DNA of 64,000 bases, from the NCBI GenBank assembly GCA_023412845.1, contig JAEZRH010000172.1, positions 7,072 to 71,071 of the forward strand. Reading direction: 5' to 3'. Position 1 is the first letter of the stretch. Each line of letters opens with the position of its first letter. Positions 42,157 through 52,843 of this stretch are shown here, one piece after another. This DNA is from Bacillota bacterium (GTDB lineage Bacteria; Bacillota; Clostridia; Oscillospirales; Acutalibacteraceae). The notes below the pieces were generated by a model. The model was not told the DNA's origin. It searched no databases and was given only the letters and a program-made list of their open reading frames with translations. Position numbers and translations under genes: made by a program.

Positions 42157-43320
42157 GTGGACAATATCAAGATATCGAAAAATCATATCCAGGCGCTGAT
42201 CGCCCTGTTCATCTCCGGCAGTTCCCTGGTCACCGGCGGTCTGACCGACGCAAAGCAGGACACCTGGCTTTGCATCGTGGCGGCCTATCTGCTGAGCATC
42301 CCGCTGTGCTGGCTGTTCGCTTCGCTGGTGAAGCTCCCGAAAGACCGAAGCTTTTTCGACGGGATTATCCAGGTCTGCGGCAAAATTCCGGGCAGGATTC
42401 TCTGTTTTCTGTACGCGCTCAACGCCGTTCACCTGTGCGGGCAGAACGTCCGCATCCTGGTGGAATTCATCCACGACGTGAACATGACGGAGACGCCGCT
42501 GGCCGCGATTCTCGCCTGCGTGATCGCCACGGCTATCTACGTGATAAGGAACCGCGTCTATGTGCTGGCTCGCCTTGCCAGATTCGCCCTGCCGCTTTTT
42601 ATCCTTTCCGTTGCCCTGACCATCCTGCTCTCCTTGCAGATTATGGATTTCTCGAACATGCTTCCCATTCTCCACTCGGACTTCCAGCCGATGGTTTCCG
42701 GCACCGTGGAGTATTTCTCTCTCGCTTTCGGGGAGCTGGTGTTCTGCCTGCCGCTGCTGGGGGCGATCGACCATCAGGAGACAGTCCTTCCGGTCCTTTT
42801 AAAAGGGTCCCTGATTGGATTCCTTCTCCTGCTGGCCATCAGCCTGCGGAATCTTCTCGTCCTCGGGTATGCCAACGGCATTTATATGTTTCCCTCCTAT
42901 ACCGCGGTGAGTATCATCTCCATCGGGGATTTCTTCAACCGTGTCGAAGTCCTTATCGGCATTAATTTACTTCTCACAGGGTTCTTCAAGGTCTGTGTCC
43001 TGCTTTTCTCCTCCTGCAAGTCGTTTTCCACCGCCCTCGGCCTTCAGGACTACGAACCGCTTGCGGGCGCTTGCGGCATATTGGTCCTGTCGATAGCGCT
43101 CCTGATCTTCTGCAACACGGAGGAAATGTTCGGCTGGTCGAAATACTTCGCGGCTTTTTCGCTTCCGCTGCAGCTTTTTGTTCCGGCCATTCTGCTGATT
43201 ATCGGTAAAATCCGGTGCCGCATGCACCCGGAGAGCAAGTCGAAGGCGCCGAAGCCCGGGCCGTCCCGCCGGAAACAGACCCCGCCGGGCCGCCGCGCCG
43301 GAGAATCCCAGACGCAATAA
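42157..43320 (+). CDS. Spore germination permease GerB family (B subunit, second copy)
   Basis: A 387-residue second B-type permease, clearly related to the preceding protein: QALIALFISGSSLVTGGLTDAKQDTW against QAMLALFLLGSSFISGG, and FIHDVNMTETPLAAI against the corresponding segment. The frame is open upstream to 42100, but GTG at 42157 has GGAAAGGG 6 nt before it and starts the homology. It has a basic Lys/Arg/Pro-rich tail of about 30 residues. Two B subunits in one operon suggest alternative germinant specificities for a shared A/C pair. A strong terminator follows. Confidence 0.91.
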   Translation: MDNIKISKNHIQALIALFISGSSLVTGGLTDAKQDTWLCIVAAYLLSIPLCWLFASLVKLPKDRSFFDGIIQVCGKIPGRILCFLYALNAVHLCGQNVRILVEFIHDVNMTETPLAAILACVIATAIYVIRNRVYVLARLARFALPLFILSVALTILLSLQIMDFSNMLPILHSDFQPMVSGTVEYFSLAFGELVFCLPLLGAIDHQETVLPVLLKGSLIGFLLLLAISLRNLLVLGYANGIYMFPSYTAVSIISIGDFFNRVEVLIGINLLLTGFFKVCVLLFSSCKSFSTALGLQDYEPLAGACGILVLSIALLIFCNTEEMFGWSKYFAAFSLPLQLFVPAILLIIGKIRCRMHPESKSKAPKPGPSRRKQTPPGRRAGESQTQ

Positions 43321-43330
43321 TCTGCAGCCG

Positions 43331-43364
43331 TCTTCCGAAGAATCTTCTTCGGAAGATTTTTTAT
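43331..43364 (+). terminator. terminator of the ger operon
   Basis: A 12-bp perfect stem (43331-43342 with 43345-43356) with a 2-nt gap as loop core, followed by seven T residues. Confidence 0.88.
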
Positions 43365-43458
43365 TCGGCCGCGGACAAAACCCGTTCCAGCCGGGCTTGC
43401 CGGCGGCGGCCCGCCTCCCTCATTGTTCACAAATTTTCTTTATTTTTCAATACCGCTA

Positions 43459-43467
43459 TGTTATAAT
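43459..43467 (+). promoter_or_regulatory. extended -10 promoter for secA
   Basis: TG-T-TATAAT (43459-43467), an extended -10 with no good -35 at 16-18 nt. The leader is about 65 nt. Confidence 0.6.
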
Positions 43468-43538
43468 GTTTGAATGTGGATTAAAACCGTTGGGAATCCG
43501 TCGAAGGGCGGATTCCATGATTCCCTGAGGTGAATTAC

Positions 43539-46295
<2,757 letters not shown>

Positions 46296-46300
46296 TCGGC

Positions 46301-46392
46301 GCAGGCAATGCCTGTTTCGCCCCGCCGTACAGCACGGCAAAAGTGAACAGCTGATTTTAGCGGGAGTGTCAAAGACATTTCCCGCTTTTTCT
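46301..46392 (+). repeat. composite post-stop repeat element doubling as secA terminator
   Basis: CAGGC-AAT-GCCTG (46302-46314), then CCCGCCGTACAGCACGG, the spacer AAGTGAACAGCTGATTTTAG, and AGCGGGAGTGTC-AAA-GACATTTCCCGCT followed by TTTTT (46359-46391). The last hairpin has the form of an intrinsic terminator, so in this copy the repeat provides it. Confidence 0.7.
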
Positions 46393-46551
46393 GCACAAAA
46401 CAACCGACAGAACGGCGCCGCCGTGCAAAAGCCCGCTCGTCCCACGGGGCGATTCAAAACGGAATCCGCCTGAAAATCGAATCTCAAAACACAGCGGGCG
46501 CAGCCTGCCCGAAAGCATGGGCCTACGTCGGGCCGAATCGGACTTTTCCGC

Positions 46552-46592
46552 AAAAAAGAAAGCTAAGGATTCCGGAAAATCCTTAGCTTCTT
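46552..46592 (-). terminator. terminator of pgm
   Basis: AGCTAAGGAT (46561-46570) and ATCCTTAGCT (46579-46588), with a T-run in minus-strand direction (46552-46557). Nothing else was recognised in the gene-free stretch 46593-46732. Confidence 0.75.
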
Positions 46593-46732
46593 TCTATACA
46601 GACTTTGCCTTCGGAGGACGGTTTGCAAATCCACGGCCAACACCCATGACCCTGCGGGAGACCGCGTTTTCTGTATATCTAAGTGTATTATAATAATTCA
46701 CTCAGATTTTGTCAACCGGTTTTTGCTATTTC

Positions 46733-48433
46733 TCATTTTTGGATTCCGAGAAGCACCGGAACCGAACCGCGCAGTTTGGCAATCGCGGCGAGGGAAGCGG
46801 ACTTGTCGGCCCCCTTCGCAGACAGGTAGACCTTGATCTTCGGCTCCGTGCCGCTGGGGCGCACAATGGCCTTGCTGCCGCCCGCCAGCCGGTACTCCAG
46901 AACATTGGACTTCGGCAGATCGATTTCAGCCGTCTTTTCGCCGTCGTACCGCCGGGACGCCTCGTAGTCGCTCCAGCCGACGACCGCCGCTTCCGCGATC
47001 TCAGCGGGCGGGTTCCTGCGCAGGGAATCCATGATGCTCCCCATGCGGATCATCCCGTCTTCGCCCTCGAAGCCGAAGTTCATCAGGTCGTTTTCATAAT
47101 ACCCGTACTGCCGGTAGAGCGCGTCCATCGCATCCACAAGCGTCAGGCCCTTCCGCTTGTAGTAATGCGCCATCTGGCAGATGAGCATGCTGGCGTCAAC
47201 GGCGTCCTTGTCGCGCACATATCCGCCGGAAAGGTAGCCGTAGCTCTCCTCAAAACCGAACACATACCGGTCGGCGCTCCCTTTTTCCTCCAGGTCGGCG
47301 ATCTGGTCGCCGATGTACTTGAAGCCCGTCAGCACGCGGCGCAACTCGATGCCGTAATGCTCGGCGACGGGCGTCGCCATGTCCGTGCTGACGATGGTCG
47401 TAACGGCCACGGGGTCTTTCGGCAGGGTGCCGCGCTCGCCGCGGCAGCGGACGATGAAGTCGAGCAGCAGCACGCCGACTTCGTTGCCGGTCATCAGGAC
47501 ATACTGGCCGTTCTGCCTTACGGCGATGCCGCAGCGGTCGCAGTCCGGATCGGTCGCGACGAGGAGGTCCGGCTTCACTTTTTCGCTGAGCTCAAGGCCC
47601 TTCTGCAGCGCCTCGCGGATCTCCGGATTCGGGAACGGGCAGGTCGTGAAATTACCGTCCGGGAACTCCTGCTCAGGGACCACGGCCACGTCCTTCACGC
47701 CGATCCTGTCAAGAATTCTTGTGACGCAGACGCGGCCCGTGCCGTTGAGCGGGGTGTAGACCACGCTGAGGCCGTCGCACGGCTCCTCAAAGGCGCGCTG
47801 CTTCATCACCGCGTCGAGGAAACGGTCGATCACTTCGTCGGGGATATAGTCGATCAGCCCGTTTTTGACGGCTTCGTCGAAATCCGTGCGCTGCACGCCG
47901 CTGAAAATGTCTAGGCTGTTGATCTCGGTGAGAACGTCGTCGGCCATTTTGAGCGTGATCTGGCATCCGTCGGAACCGTAGGCCTTGTATCCGTTGTATT
48001 TGGCGGGGTTATGGCTCGCCGTCACGCAGATGCCGGCGTCGCAGTGCAGGTAGCGCACCGCCCAGGAAAGCGTGGGCGTCGGGGAGAGCCACGGGTAGAT
48101 GTGCGCATGGATTCCGTTCGCCGCAAGGACCGCCGCCGCCTGCTTTGCAAACAGGTCGGACTTGATGCGGCTGTCATACGCAATGGCGACCGACGGATGG
48201 TCCGCGTGCTTATTCAGATAATTCGCAAGGCCCTGCGTCGCCTTGCGGACCGTGTAGACGTTCATGCGGTTGGTGCCGGCGCCGATCACGCCGCGCAGGC
48301 CGCCCGTGCCGAACTCCAGGTTGCGGTAGAACCGGTCGTTGATCTCTTCCGGTTTGTCCTTTATGCTTTCCAGTTCTTCCGTAAGGTCCGGGTCGTCAAG
48401 TCCGGCGCTCAGCCATCTTTCGTATTCGGTCAT
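46733..48433 (-). CDS. Phosphoglucomutase / phosphomannomutase
   Basis: A 566-residue alpha-D-phosphohexomutase, interconverting glucose-1-phosphate and glucose-6-phosphate. The early conserved segment NLEFGTGGLRGVIGAG starts near residue 40. The active-site phosphoserine loop is TASHNPAKYNGYK (about 138-150), the metal loop DPDCDRCGIAV (about 300-310), the sugar loop GFEESYGYL (about 396-404) and the phosphate loop RPSGTEPKIK (about 524-533). The long two-domain form resembles B. subtilis PgcA. It can feed UDP-glucose for galactose and polysaccharide pathways. The ATG at 48433 is preferred to a TTG at 48439. Confidence 0.93.
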   Translation of the reverse strand: MTEYERWLSAGLDDPDLTEELESIKDKPEEINDRFYRNLEFGTGGLRGVIGAGTNRMNVYTVRKATQGLANYLNKHADHPSVAIAYDSRIKSDLFAKQAAAVLAANGIHAHIYPWLSPTPTLSWAVRYLHCDAGICVTASHNPAKYNGYKAYGSDGCQITLKMADDVLTEINSLDIFSGVQRTDFDEAVKNGLIDYIPDEVIDRFLDAVMKQRAFEEPCDGLSVVYTPLNGTGRVCVTRILDRIGVKDVAVVPEQEFPDGNFTTCPFPNPEIREALQKGLELSEKVKPDLLVATDPDCDRCGIAVRQNGQYVLMTGNEVGVLLLDFIVRCRGERGTLPKDPVAVTTIVSTDMATPVAEHYGIELRRVLTGFKYIGDQIADLEEKGSADRYVFGFEESYGYLSGGYVRDKDAVDASMLICQMAHYYKRKGLTLVDAMDALYRQYGYYENDLMNFGFEGEDGMIRMGSIMDSLRRNPPAEIAEAAVVGWSDYEASRRYDGEKTAEIDLPKSNVLEYRLAGGSKAIVRPSGTEPKIKVYLSAKGADKSASLAAIAKLRGSVPVLLGIQK

Positions 48434-48572
48434 ATGCAAATCATCACTCTTTTCAGCAAAAATAAAAGAATTTCCACTAAAATCCGGAAAAAGAAGCGCG
48501 GCGCCGTACGGAGCGCAGAAGGCGCTTACAAATTTCCAATTTTAGATTATCATTTTCGTTCCCCGGTGTCAA

Positions 48573-49037
48573 TCAGATTTTGACAATGTTGGTCACGATC
48601 CCGGCGGGAGAAATATCCAGCGTGCCGTATGTTCCGTAGCTGCCGTTCAGGCTGCCGGGATTCATGATGTACAGCCCGTCCTCATAATAGGTGAACGCCT
48701 CGTGCGTATGACCGTACAGCAGCACGTCCGCCTTGTTGTCGCGCGCGGCGGAAATCGCGGGGTACATGGTCAGCTTCACGTTATAAGTATAACCGTGGGT
48801 GTAAAAAATATTTTTATCCGCAAGCCTCGCCAGTCCTTCGGTTGGGAGCGCGCTGCCCCAGTCGCAGTTGCCGCGGACGAGCAGGAACGTTTTTCCGGGG
48901 AAATCCGTCTTCATATCCTCCGCCTCTTCAGCGCCGTCGCCCAGGTGGATGACGGTCTCCGCCTTCGGCTGGCTCAGAATGGCCTTCCGCAGCGCGGCGC
49001 GGTCGCGGTGTGTGTCGGAAACAACCAGAATTCGCAA
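48573..49037 (-). CDS. YfcE/MJ0936 family metallophosphoesterase
   Basis: A 154-residue calcineurin-like phosphodiesterase of standard size. The metal motifs SDTHRD (residues 7-12), HLGDGAEE (about 31-38), RGNCDW (about 54-59), YTHGYTY (about 79-85) and YGHTHEAF (about 107-114) are all present. Homologues hydrolyse bis-p-nitrophenyl phosphate; the natural substrate is unknown. The start is TTG at 49037 with AAGGAGG 7 nt upstream, the only start fitting the conserved RILVVSDTH beginning. It shares a 89-bp divergent gap with the unknown three-gene operon and precedes pgm on the same strand. Confidence 0.9.
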   Translation of the reverse strand: MRILVVSDTHRDRAALRKAILSQPKAETVIHLGDGAEEAEDMKTDFPGKTFLLVRGNCDWGSALPTEGLARLADKNIFYTHGYTYNVKLTMYPAISAARDNKADVLLYGHTHEAFTYYEDGLYIMNPGSLNGSYGTYGTLDISPAGIVTNIVKI

Positions 49038-49079
49038 TAAAAAGCCTCCTTGCCCGCTTTCCCGGCAGGCTATTCTTTT

Positions 49080-49108
49080 TCATATCTTTTCCTTACACGG
49101 CATAGTAT
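49080..49108 (+). promoter_or_regulatory. sigma-E-like promoter for a three-gene unknown operon
   Basis: TCATATC (49080-49086), a 14-nt spacer and CATAGTAT (49101-49108). Compared with the mother-cell sigma-E pattern (KMATATT, N14-15, CATACAnT), the -35 matches at nearly all positions and the -10 at its CAT and final T. Transcription would start just ahead of the GAGGTG ribosome-binding site. Confidence 0.5.
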
Positions 49109-49126
49109 ATATCCGAGGTGATAAAC

Positions 49127-49300
49127 ATGCAAGACTTTGCCGACAGCAAACAGCCGCTGATTGATTCCCTCATGAAGAAGCTGAGCCCGGAGGATAAGAA
49201 AAAGGTTGAGTCGCTCCTTTCGGACAAAGCCGCCTGCCAGGAAATTTTGAATACGCCGGAGGCGCAGAAACTCATCCGCGACCTGACGGGAGGAAAATAA
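49127..49300 (+). CDS. Unknown 57-residue helical protein
   Basis: A small soluble protein, charged and helical, ending in a SDKAACQEILNTPEAQKLIRDLTGGK-like C-terminus. GTG at 49118 is in frame, but the ATG at 49127 has GAGGTG at a good distance. The stop codon TAA is directly followed by the ATG of the next gene. No family was recognised. It is the first gene of a tight operon of three, downstream of a sigma-E-like promoter. Confidence 0.68.
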   Translation: MQDFADSKQPLIDSLMKKLSPEDKKKVESLLSDKAACQEILNTPEAQKLIRDLTGGK

Positions 49301-49726
49301 ATGGATGACCTCGGCTCCAGGCTGAACGGGGTCCTGAACGACCCGAAAAGCATGGAGAAAATCAGGAACCTCGCGGCCATGCTGGGGCTGGATTCTTCCT
49401 CCGGAAGCGGGTCGGCCCCGGCACCCGCGCCTCCCCCCGACATGCCGCCCTCCGTGCAGGAAGCCGTTCCGCCTGTGGTGGAAAGCCCTTCCGCGGGGCT
49501 TTCGGCCCTTTCGGGCCTGCAGCAGCTGGACCCGCAGATGCTGGGTATCATTATGAAGATCATGCCCGCCCTTTCAAGCTTCCGGCAGGAAGACGACGCC
49601 ACGCGCCTGCTGCGGGCGATGCGGCCGTTCCTCGGTGAAGCCCGCCGCAAAAAGCTGGACGAATCCCTCCGGCTGATGCAGCTCGTGCGCATGGTTCCGC
49701 TGCTGAAAAAAGGCGGTTTATTCTGA
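49301..49726 (+). CDS. Unknown 141-residue protein with helical C-terminal domain
   Basis: A soluble protein of unknown function. The N-terminal about 35 residues (DDLGSRLNGVLNDPKSMEK) are followed by a Pro/Ala/Ser-rich linker (about 38-65). The C-terminal helical segment is LQQLDPQMLGIIMKIMPALSSFRQEDDATRLLRAMRPFLGEARRKKLDESLRLMQLV (about 72-130), Leu/Met rich and amphipathic. GGGAGG lies 8 nt before the ATG. The conserved layout of linker plus MxxR-rich helix recalls hypothetical proteins of other Oscillospiraceae, but this is recollection only. It is co-transcribed with its neighbours. Confidence 0.7.
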   Translation: MDDLGSRLNGVLNDPKSMEKIRNLAAMLGLDSSSGSGSAPAPAPPPDMPPSVQEAVPPVVESPSAGLSALSGLQQLDPQMLGIIMKIMPALSSFRQEDDATRLLRAMRPFLGEARRKKLDESLRLMQLVRMVPLLKKGGLF

Positions 49727-49734
49727 GGTGAATT

Positions 49735-50148
49735 ATGGCGGATAACACGGGTCTGGAACGCTCCGAACTCAACCGGCTCCAGCAGGAGGCGATCCGGCGC
49801 GCGCGCGAAATGCAGGCGCGGGCGCAGATCCCGTCCTCTTACGCGCCGCGCGCGGCGCAGGGCGGTGCGGTGCGTCCCGACCCGCAGGAAGAGGAAGCGC
49901 CTCCGCCGCCGCAGCCCAGGGACTCGCCTCCACCCGCGCCTCGGGAACAGCCCGAGGCACCGGCGCCAGCGCCGCCGCGGGCGCCGCCTTCCTCTCCGGC
50001 AGATTCGTTTTTCGGCGGCATATCGGGTTCGCTCGATTTTCTGCTCAAAGACTCCGAGCGCTCCATGATCCTGATTCTTCTGCTGATCCTGATGGAGGAA
50101 AAAGCGGATACCTCGCTCATCTTCGCAATGATGTACCTGCTGATCTAG
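49735..50148 (+). CDS. Unknown 137-residue protein with disordered linker and C-terminal hydrophobic tail
   Basis: It starts with a helical segment (ERSELNRLQQEAIRRAREMQARAQ) and continues through a Pro/Glu-rich disordered region (residues about 40-85). It ends with MILILLLILMEEKADTSLIFAMMYLLI, two short hydrophobic stretches separated by the charged EEKAD. Such tails can anchor to membrane or to a partner. GAGGTG lies upstream of the ATG. The TAG stop is followed directly by GCAGGCACAGCCTGC. It is the third gene of the operon with a sigma-E-like promoter; no function can be assigned. Confidence 0.68.
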   Translation: MADNTGLERSELNRLQQEAIRRAREMQARAQIPSSYAPRAAQGGAVRPDPQEEEAPPPPQPRDSPPPAPREQPEAPAPAPPRAPPSSPADSFFGGISGSLDFLLKDSERSMILILLLILMEEKADTSLIFAMMYLLI

Positions 50149-50236
50149 GCAGGCACAGCCTGCGCTTACGGCCCGCCATTCGGCGGGAGAAAACGAATCG
50201 CTTTATCCTGGCGGGACGGCATTTGACCGCTCCCGC
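50149..50236 (+). repeat. composite post-stop repeat, first of a tandem pair
   Basis: GCAGGC-ACA-GCCTGC directly after the stop, GGCCCGCCATTCGGCGGG, a GAAAACGAATCGCTTTATCC spacer and GGCGGGACGGC...CCGCTCCCGC. It is the clearest full copy in the window. Confidence 0.75.
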
Positions 50237-50320
50237 GGACACGGTCCGTTTCGGCCCGCCATAGGGCATAAAGGAATAGAATCGCTTATTTCGGCGGGAC
50301 GGCCTTTAGCCGCTCCCGCC
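50237..50320 (+). repeat. composite repeat, second of a tandem pair
   Basis: GGACACGGTCCG, then GGCCCGCCATAGGGC, a GGAATAGAATCGCTTATTT spacer and GGCGGGACGGCCTTTAGCCGCTCCCGCC. The GGCCCGCC motifs of the two copies are 83 bp apart. Confidence 0.75.
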
Positions 50321-50364
50321 GAATTTAATTTTAAGCTATCGGGAATTGACTTTAAAACAGTCTC

Positions 50365-50397
50365 ACGCCCAACCCGCTGGCGCAGCGTTTACGCTGC
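50365..50397. repeat. repeat module containing the stop codon of the 50389 gene
   Basis: ACGCCC followed by GCAGCG-TTTA-CGCTGC (50382-50397). The TAA stop of the minus-strand gene is the palindrome centre. Confidence 0.65.
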
Positions 50398-51486
50398 CGT
50401 GCGGATGGCGTAGATGTATTCCTTCTTATTCGACGGGTCGGTCTTAAGGACATACTCCATCACCTTGGCAGGAGTCGGCGCCGCGGACGAGACGGACGAG
50501 GACTGCGCCCGCGTGGGGTCGCTCGGCGGAATGTACCCGACGCGCAGCACCGTGGAATCCCCTTCCGTGCGGACGCTTTGCGTATAGGGCACATAGGTGC
50601 TGTCGAGCGAATACAGCGCCACGTGGAACTGCGCCTTTGCCGCGTCGTACTCGAAGAACGTTTCCTCCGTCGGATTTTTGGGCTGCAGCGCACAGTCCGG
50701 GCCGAACAGTTCGCGGCAGGCGTCCGCCACGTCGCCGAGCGGCACGATGGTACGGCCCGCGTCGTCGTAGCTTGTATAGTTCGCTCCTTCCGCCGTCATG
50801 GTCTGCCAGAGGGACGCGTTCAGCACGAAATCCGGGTCCGCCTTGTCGGGCGAAGCGAACGGTTTGGGGTCCTGCGCCACGACGACGGTCAGGAACTTGT
50901 CGTAAGCGCGCAGGCGGCTGTCGTCCGTCAGACGCGCGTGGATGGCCGTCCCGATGGACGTCGCGACGTAGCCTACGCCGATCAGAGCAAAAATCAGCAC
51001 AAGCGCTCCGACAAAGATGCCGTAACGGTATTTCCCCTTTTTCTTCGGGCGCGCAGAAACAGGAAGCGGCGCCGAGGCGGCCTCGTCCCATTTTGTGAGC
51101 ATCCGCTCGCCGTCCGCGCGGTCCGCGGGCGGCAGAAAATCGTCGATCTCCGTATCGTTGTCCATCCGGTCCGCAACAGGCTGTGCCTGTTGCCGCGGCC
51201 CGCCGTGGGGCGCGGAGGAAACGGACGGCTCATCCCGGTGGGACGGCCTTTTTCCCGTTCCCGCCGAAATTTTGGTCTGTACGGGAGCATCTCCTGACTG
51301 TCCGGGCACAGGGGACTTCCCGGCCTCAGAAAACTTACGCCCGGTCGTGGATGCAGCGTTTACGCTGCCGGGCACAGAGGGCTTCCGGTTTTCAGCGGGC
51401 TTACGCCCGGCCGTACGTGCGGGTTTAGCCTGCCGGTAATCGGCGGAAAATTCCGGAATGCCGCCGTCTTTTTCGTTTGTGCTCAC
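50389..51486 (-). CDS. Unknown membrane protein with repeat-derived N-terminal region
   Basis: A 365-residue protein. About the first 17 residues and then residues about 18-104 are low in hydrophobics and rich in Pro, Arg, Ser and Gly. DNA positions 51174-51434 that encode the latter are copies of the window's repeat elements. One membrane segment (about residues 160-183, in YGIFVGALVLIFALIGVGYV) is followed by an extracytoplasmic domain of about 180 residues with no recognised family. GTG at 51486 has GGAGG 6 nt upstream. The TAA stop lies inside a palindrome. It follows proA by 16 bp and is probably co-transcribed with proBA. Confidence 0.75.
   Translation of the reverse strand: MSTNEKDGGIPEFSADYRQAKPARTAGRKPAENRKPSVPGSVNAASTTGRKFSEAGKSPVPGQSGDAPVQTKISAGTGKRPSHRDEPSVSSAPHGGPRQQAQPVADRMDNDTEIDDFLPPADRADGERMLTKWDEAASAPLPVSARPKKKGKYRYGIFVGALVLIFALIGVGYVATSIGTAIHARLTDDSRLRAYDKFLTVVVAQDPKPFASPDKADPDFVLNASLWQTMTAEGANYTSYDDAGRTIVPLGDVADACRELFGPDCALQPKNPTEETFFEYDAAKAQFHVALYSLDSTYVPYTQSVRTEGDSTVLRVGYIPPSDPTRAQSSSVSSAAPTPAKVMEYVLKTDPSNKKEYIYAIRTAA
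51174..51265 (-). repeat. composite repeat inside a coding region
   Basis: Read on the plus strand: CAACAGGCTGTGCCTGTTG, GGCCCGCCGTGGGGCGCGGAGGAAACGGACGGCTCATC, GGTGGGACGGCC...TTCCCGCC. It aligns module by module with the tandem pair at 50149-50320. It is open in the minus-strand frame of the gene at 50389-51486. Confidence 0.7.
51337..51434 (-). repeat. two ACGCCCGG-palindrome units inside a coding region
   Basis: ACGCCCGGTCG plus GCAGCGTTTACGCTGC (51353-51368), then ACGCCCGGCCG with a GCGGGTTTAGCCTGC unit to 51434. Similar units occur outside genes at 6803-6834, 50365-50397 and 61636-61666. Confidence 0.65.
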
Positions 51487-51502
51487 GGCCTGCCTCCGAA
51501 CA

Positions 51503-52747
51503 CTATCGTATTTGCCCGCTGCCGGTGACAATGAATTTCGTCGTGGTCAGTTCCGCGGCGCCCATCGGCCCGCGGGCGTGCAGCTTCTGCGTGGAAATGC
51601 CGATCTCGGCCCCAAGGCCGAATACGCCGCCGTCGGTAAAACGCGTGGAAGCGTTGACGTACACCGCCGACGAGTCCACCTCCTGCGTGAAGCGCCGGGC
51701 GTTCGCGTAGCTTTCCGTCACGATCGCCTCGCTGTGCCCGCTCGAGTATTTCGCGATGTGCGCGATCGCCTCGTCCAGACTGTCCACGACCCTCACCGCC
51801 AGGATATAGTCGAGATATTCCGTGGCCCAGTCCTCTTCCGACGCCGGCACGATCTGAGATCCCAGGATGGCGCGCGTGCGGGGACAGCCGCGCAGCTCCA
51901 CATGCTTTTCGTCGAGCCGCTTTTTGACAGCGGGCAGGAACCGCTCCGCGATATCCCTATGCACCAGCAGCGTCTCCTCCGCGTTACAGACGGAGGGCCG
52001 CGACGTCTTCGCGTTGAACACAATCTCCGCCGCCATGCCAATATCCGCCGAATCGTCCACATAGACGTGGCAGTTGCCCCAGCCGGTCTCAATGACAGGC
52101 ACGCGGGCGTTTTCGACGACGGCGCGGATGAGGTCCCTGCCGCCGCGGGGGATCAGCACGTCGAGGTATCTGGTCATGCGCATCAGCGCCTGCGCCGACT
52201 CGTGGGACGTATCCTTCACAAGCTGCACGCAGTCCGCAGGCAGGCTCTCCTGCGCGAGAGCACCGCGCAGAACGGCTTCGACCGCCTCATTCGTGCGCAG
52301 GGCCTCCCTGCCGCCCCGCAGGATGACGGAGCTGCCCGCCTTGATGCAGATGGCCGCCGCGTCTGCCGTCACGTTCGGGCGCGCTTCATAGATGATGCCG
52401 ATCACGCCGAGCGGTACGCGGACCTTTTCGATCTTCAGGCCGTTGGGTGCTACGGAGCCGGAGACCACCTGCCCCACAGGGTCCGTCTGGGCCGCGACCT
52501 CGCGCAGGCCCTTCGCCATGCCCGTGACGCGCTCCCGGCTGAGGGCAAGGCGGTCCAGCAGCGGCGCGGACATGCCCGCGCTCCGCGCCGACTCCATATC
52601 CTCCGCGTTCGCGGCGAGGATCGCGTCGCAGGACCGCTCCAGTCCGTCCGCGGCGCGGAGCAGCGCGGCGTCTTTTTTCCGCCCGCCCTCGGCAAGCGCG
52701 CGCGAAGCCTGCTTTGCCTTTTCGCCCATCCAGGTAAGATCCGTCAT
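51503..52747 (-). CDS. proA: Glutamate-5-semialdehyde dehydrogenase
   Basis: A 414-residue NADPH-dependent aldehyde dehydrogenase reducing glutamyl-5-phosphate to the semialdehyde, the second step of proline synthesis. VRVPLGVIGIIYEARPNVTADAAAICIKAGSSVILRGG lies at about residues 98-135. The catalytic-Cys region is RPSVCNAEETLLVH (about 250-263) and the C-terminus has RFTDGGVFGLGAEIGISTQKLHARGPMG. Frame and Shine-Dalgarno (GGGAGG) point to the ATG at 52747. proB lies 96 bp upstream; the order proB-proA is normal. Confidence 0.96.
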   Translation of the reverse strand: MTDLTWMGEKAKQASRALAEGGRKKDAALLRAADGLERSCDAILAANAEDMESARSAGMSAPLLDRLALSRERVTGMAKGLREVAAQTDPVGQVVSGSVAPNGLKIEKVRVPLGVIGIIYEARPNVTADAAAICIKAGSSVILRGGREALRTNEAVEAVLRGALAQESLPADCVQLVKDTSHESAQALMRMTRYLDVLIPRGGRDLIRAVVENARVPVIETGWGNCHVYVDDSADIGMAAEIVFNAKTSRPSVCNAEETLLVHRDIAERFLPAVKKRLDEKHVELRGCPRTRAILGSQIVPASEEDWATEYLDYILAVRVVDSLDEAIAHIAKYSSGHSEAIVTESYANARRFTQEVDSSAVYVNASTRFTDGGVFGLGAEIGISTQKLHARGPMGAAELTTTKFIVTGSGQIR

Positions 52748-52843
52748 AATAACCTCCCGCCAAGCTGCCGGCGCTCCCGGGCGCTTTGCGCCCCGATATT
52801 TACCGGCACCCGGCCGTCTCAGCACTGCTCTCTTTCCCTTTTT

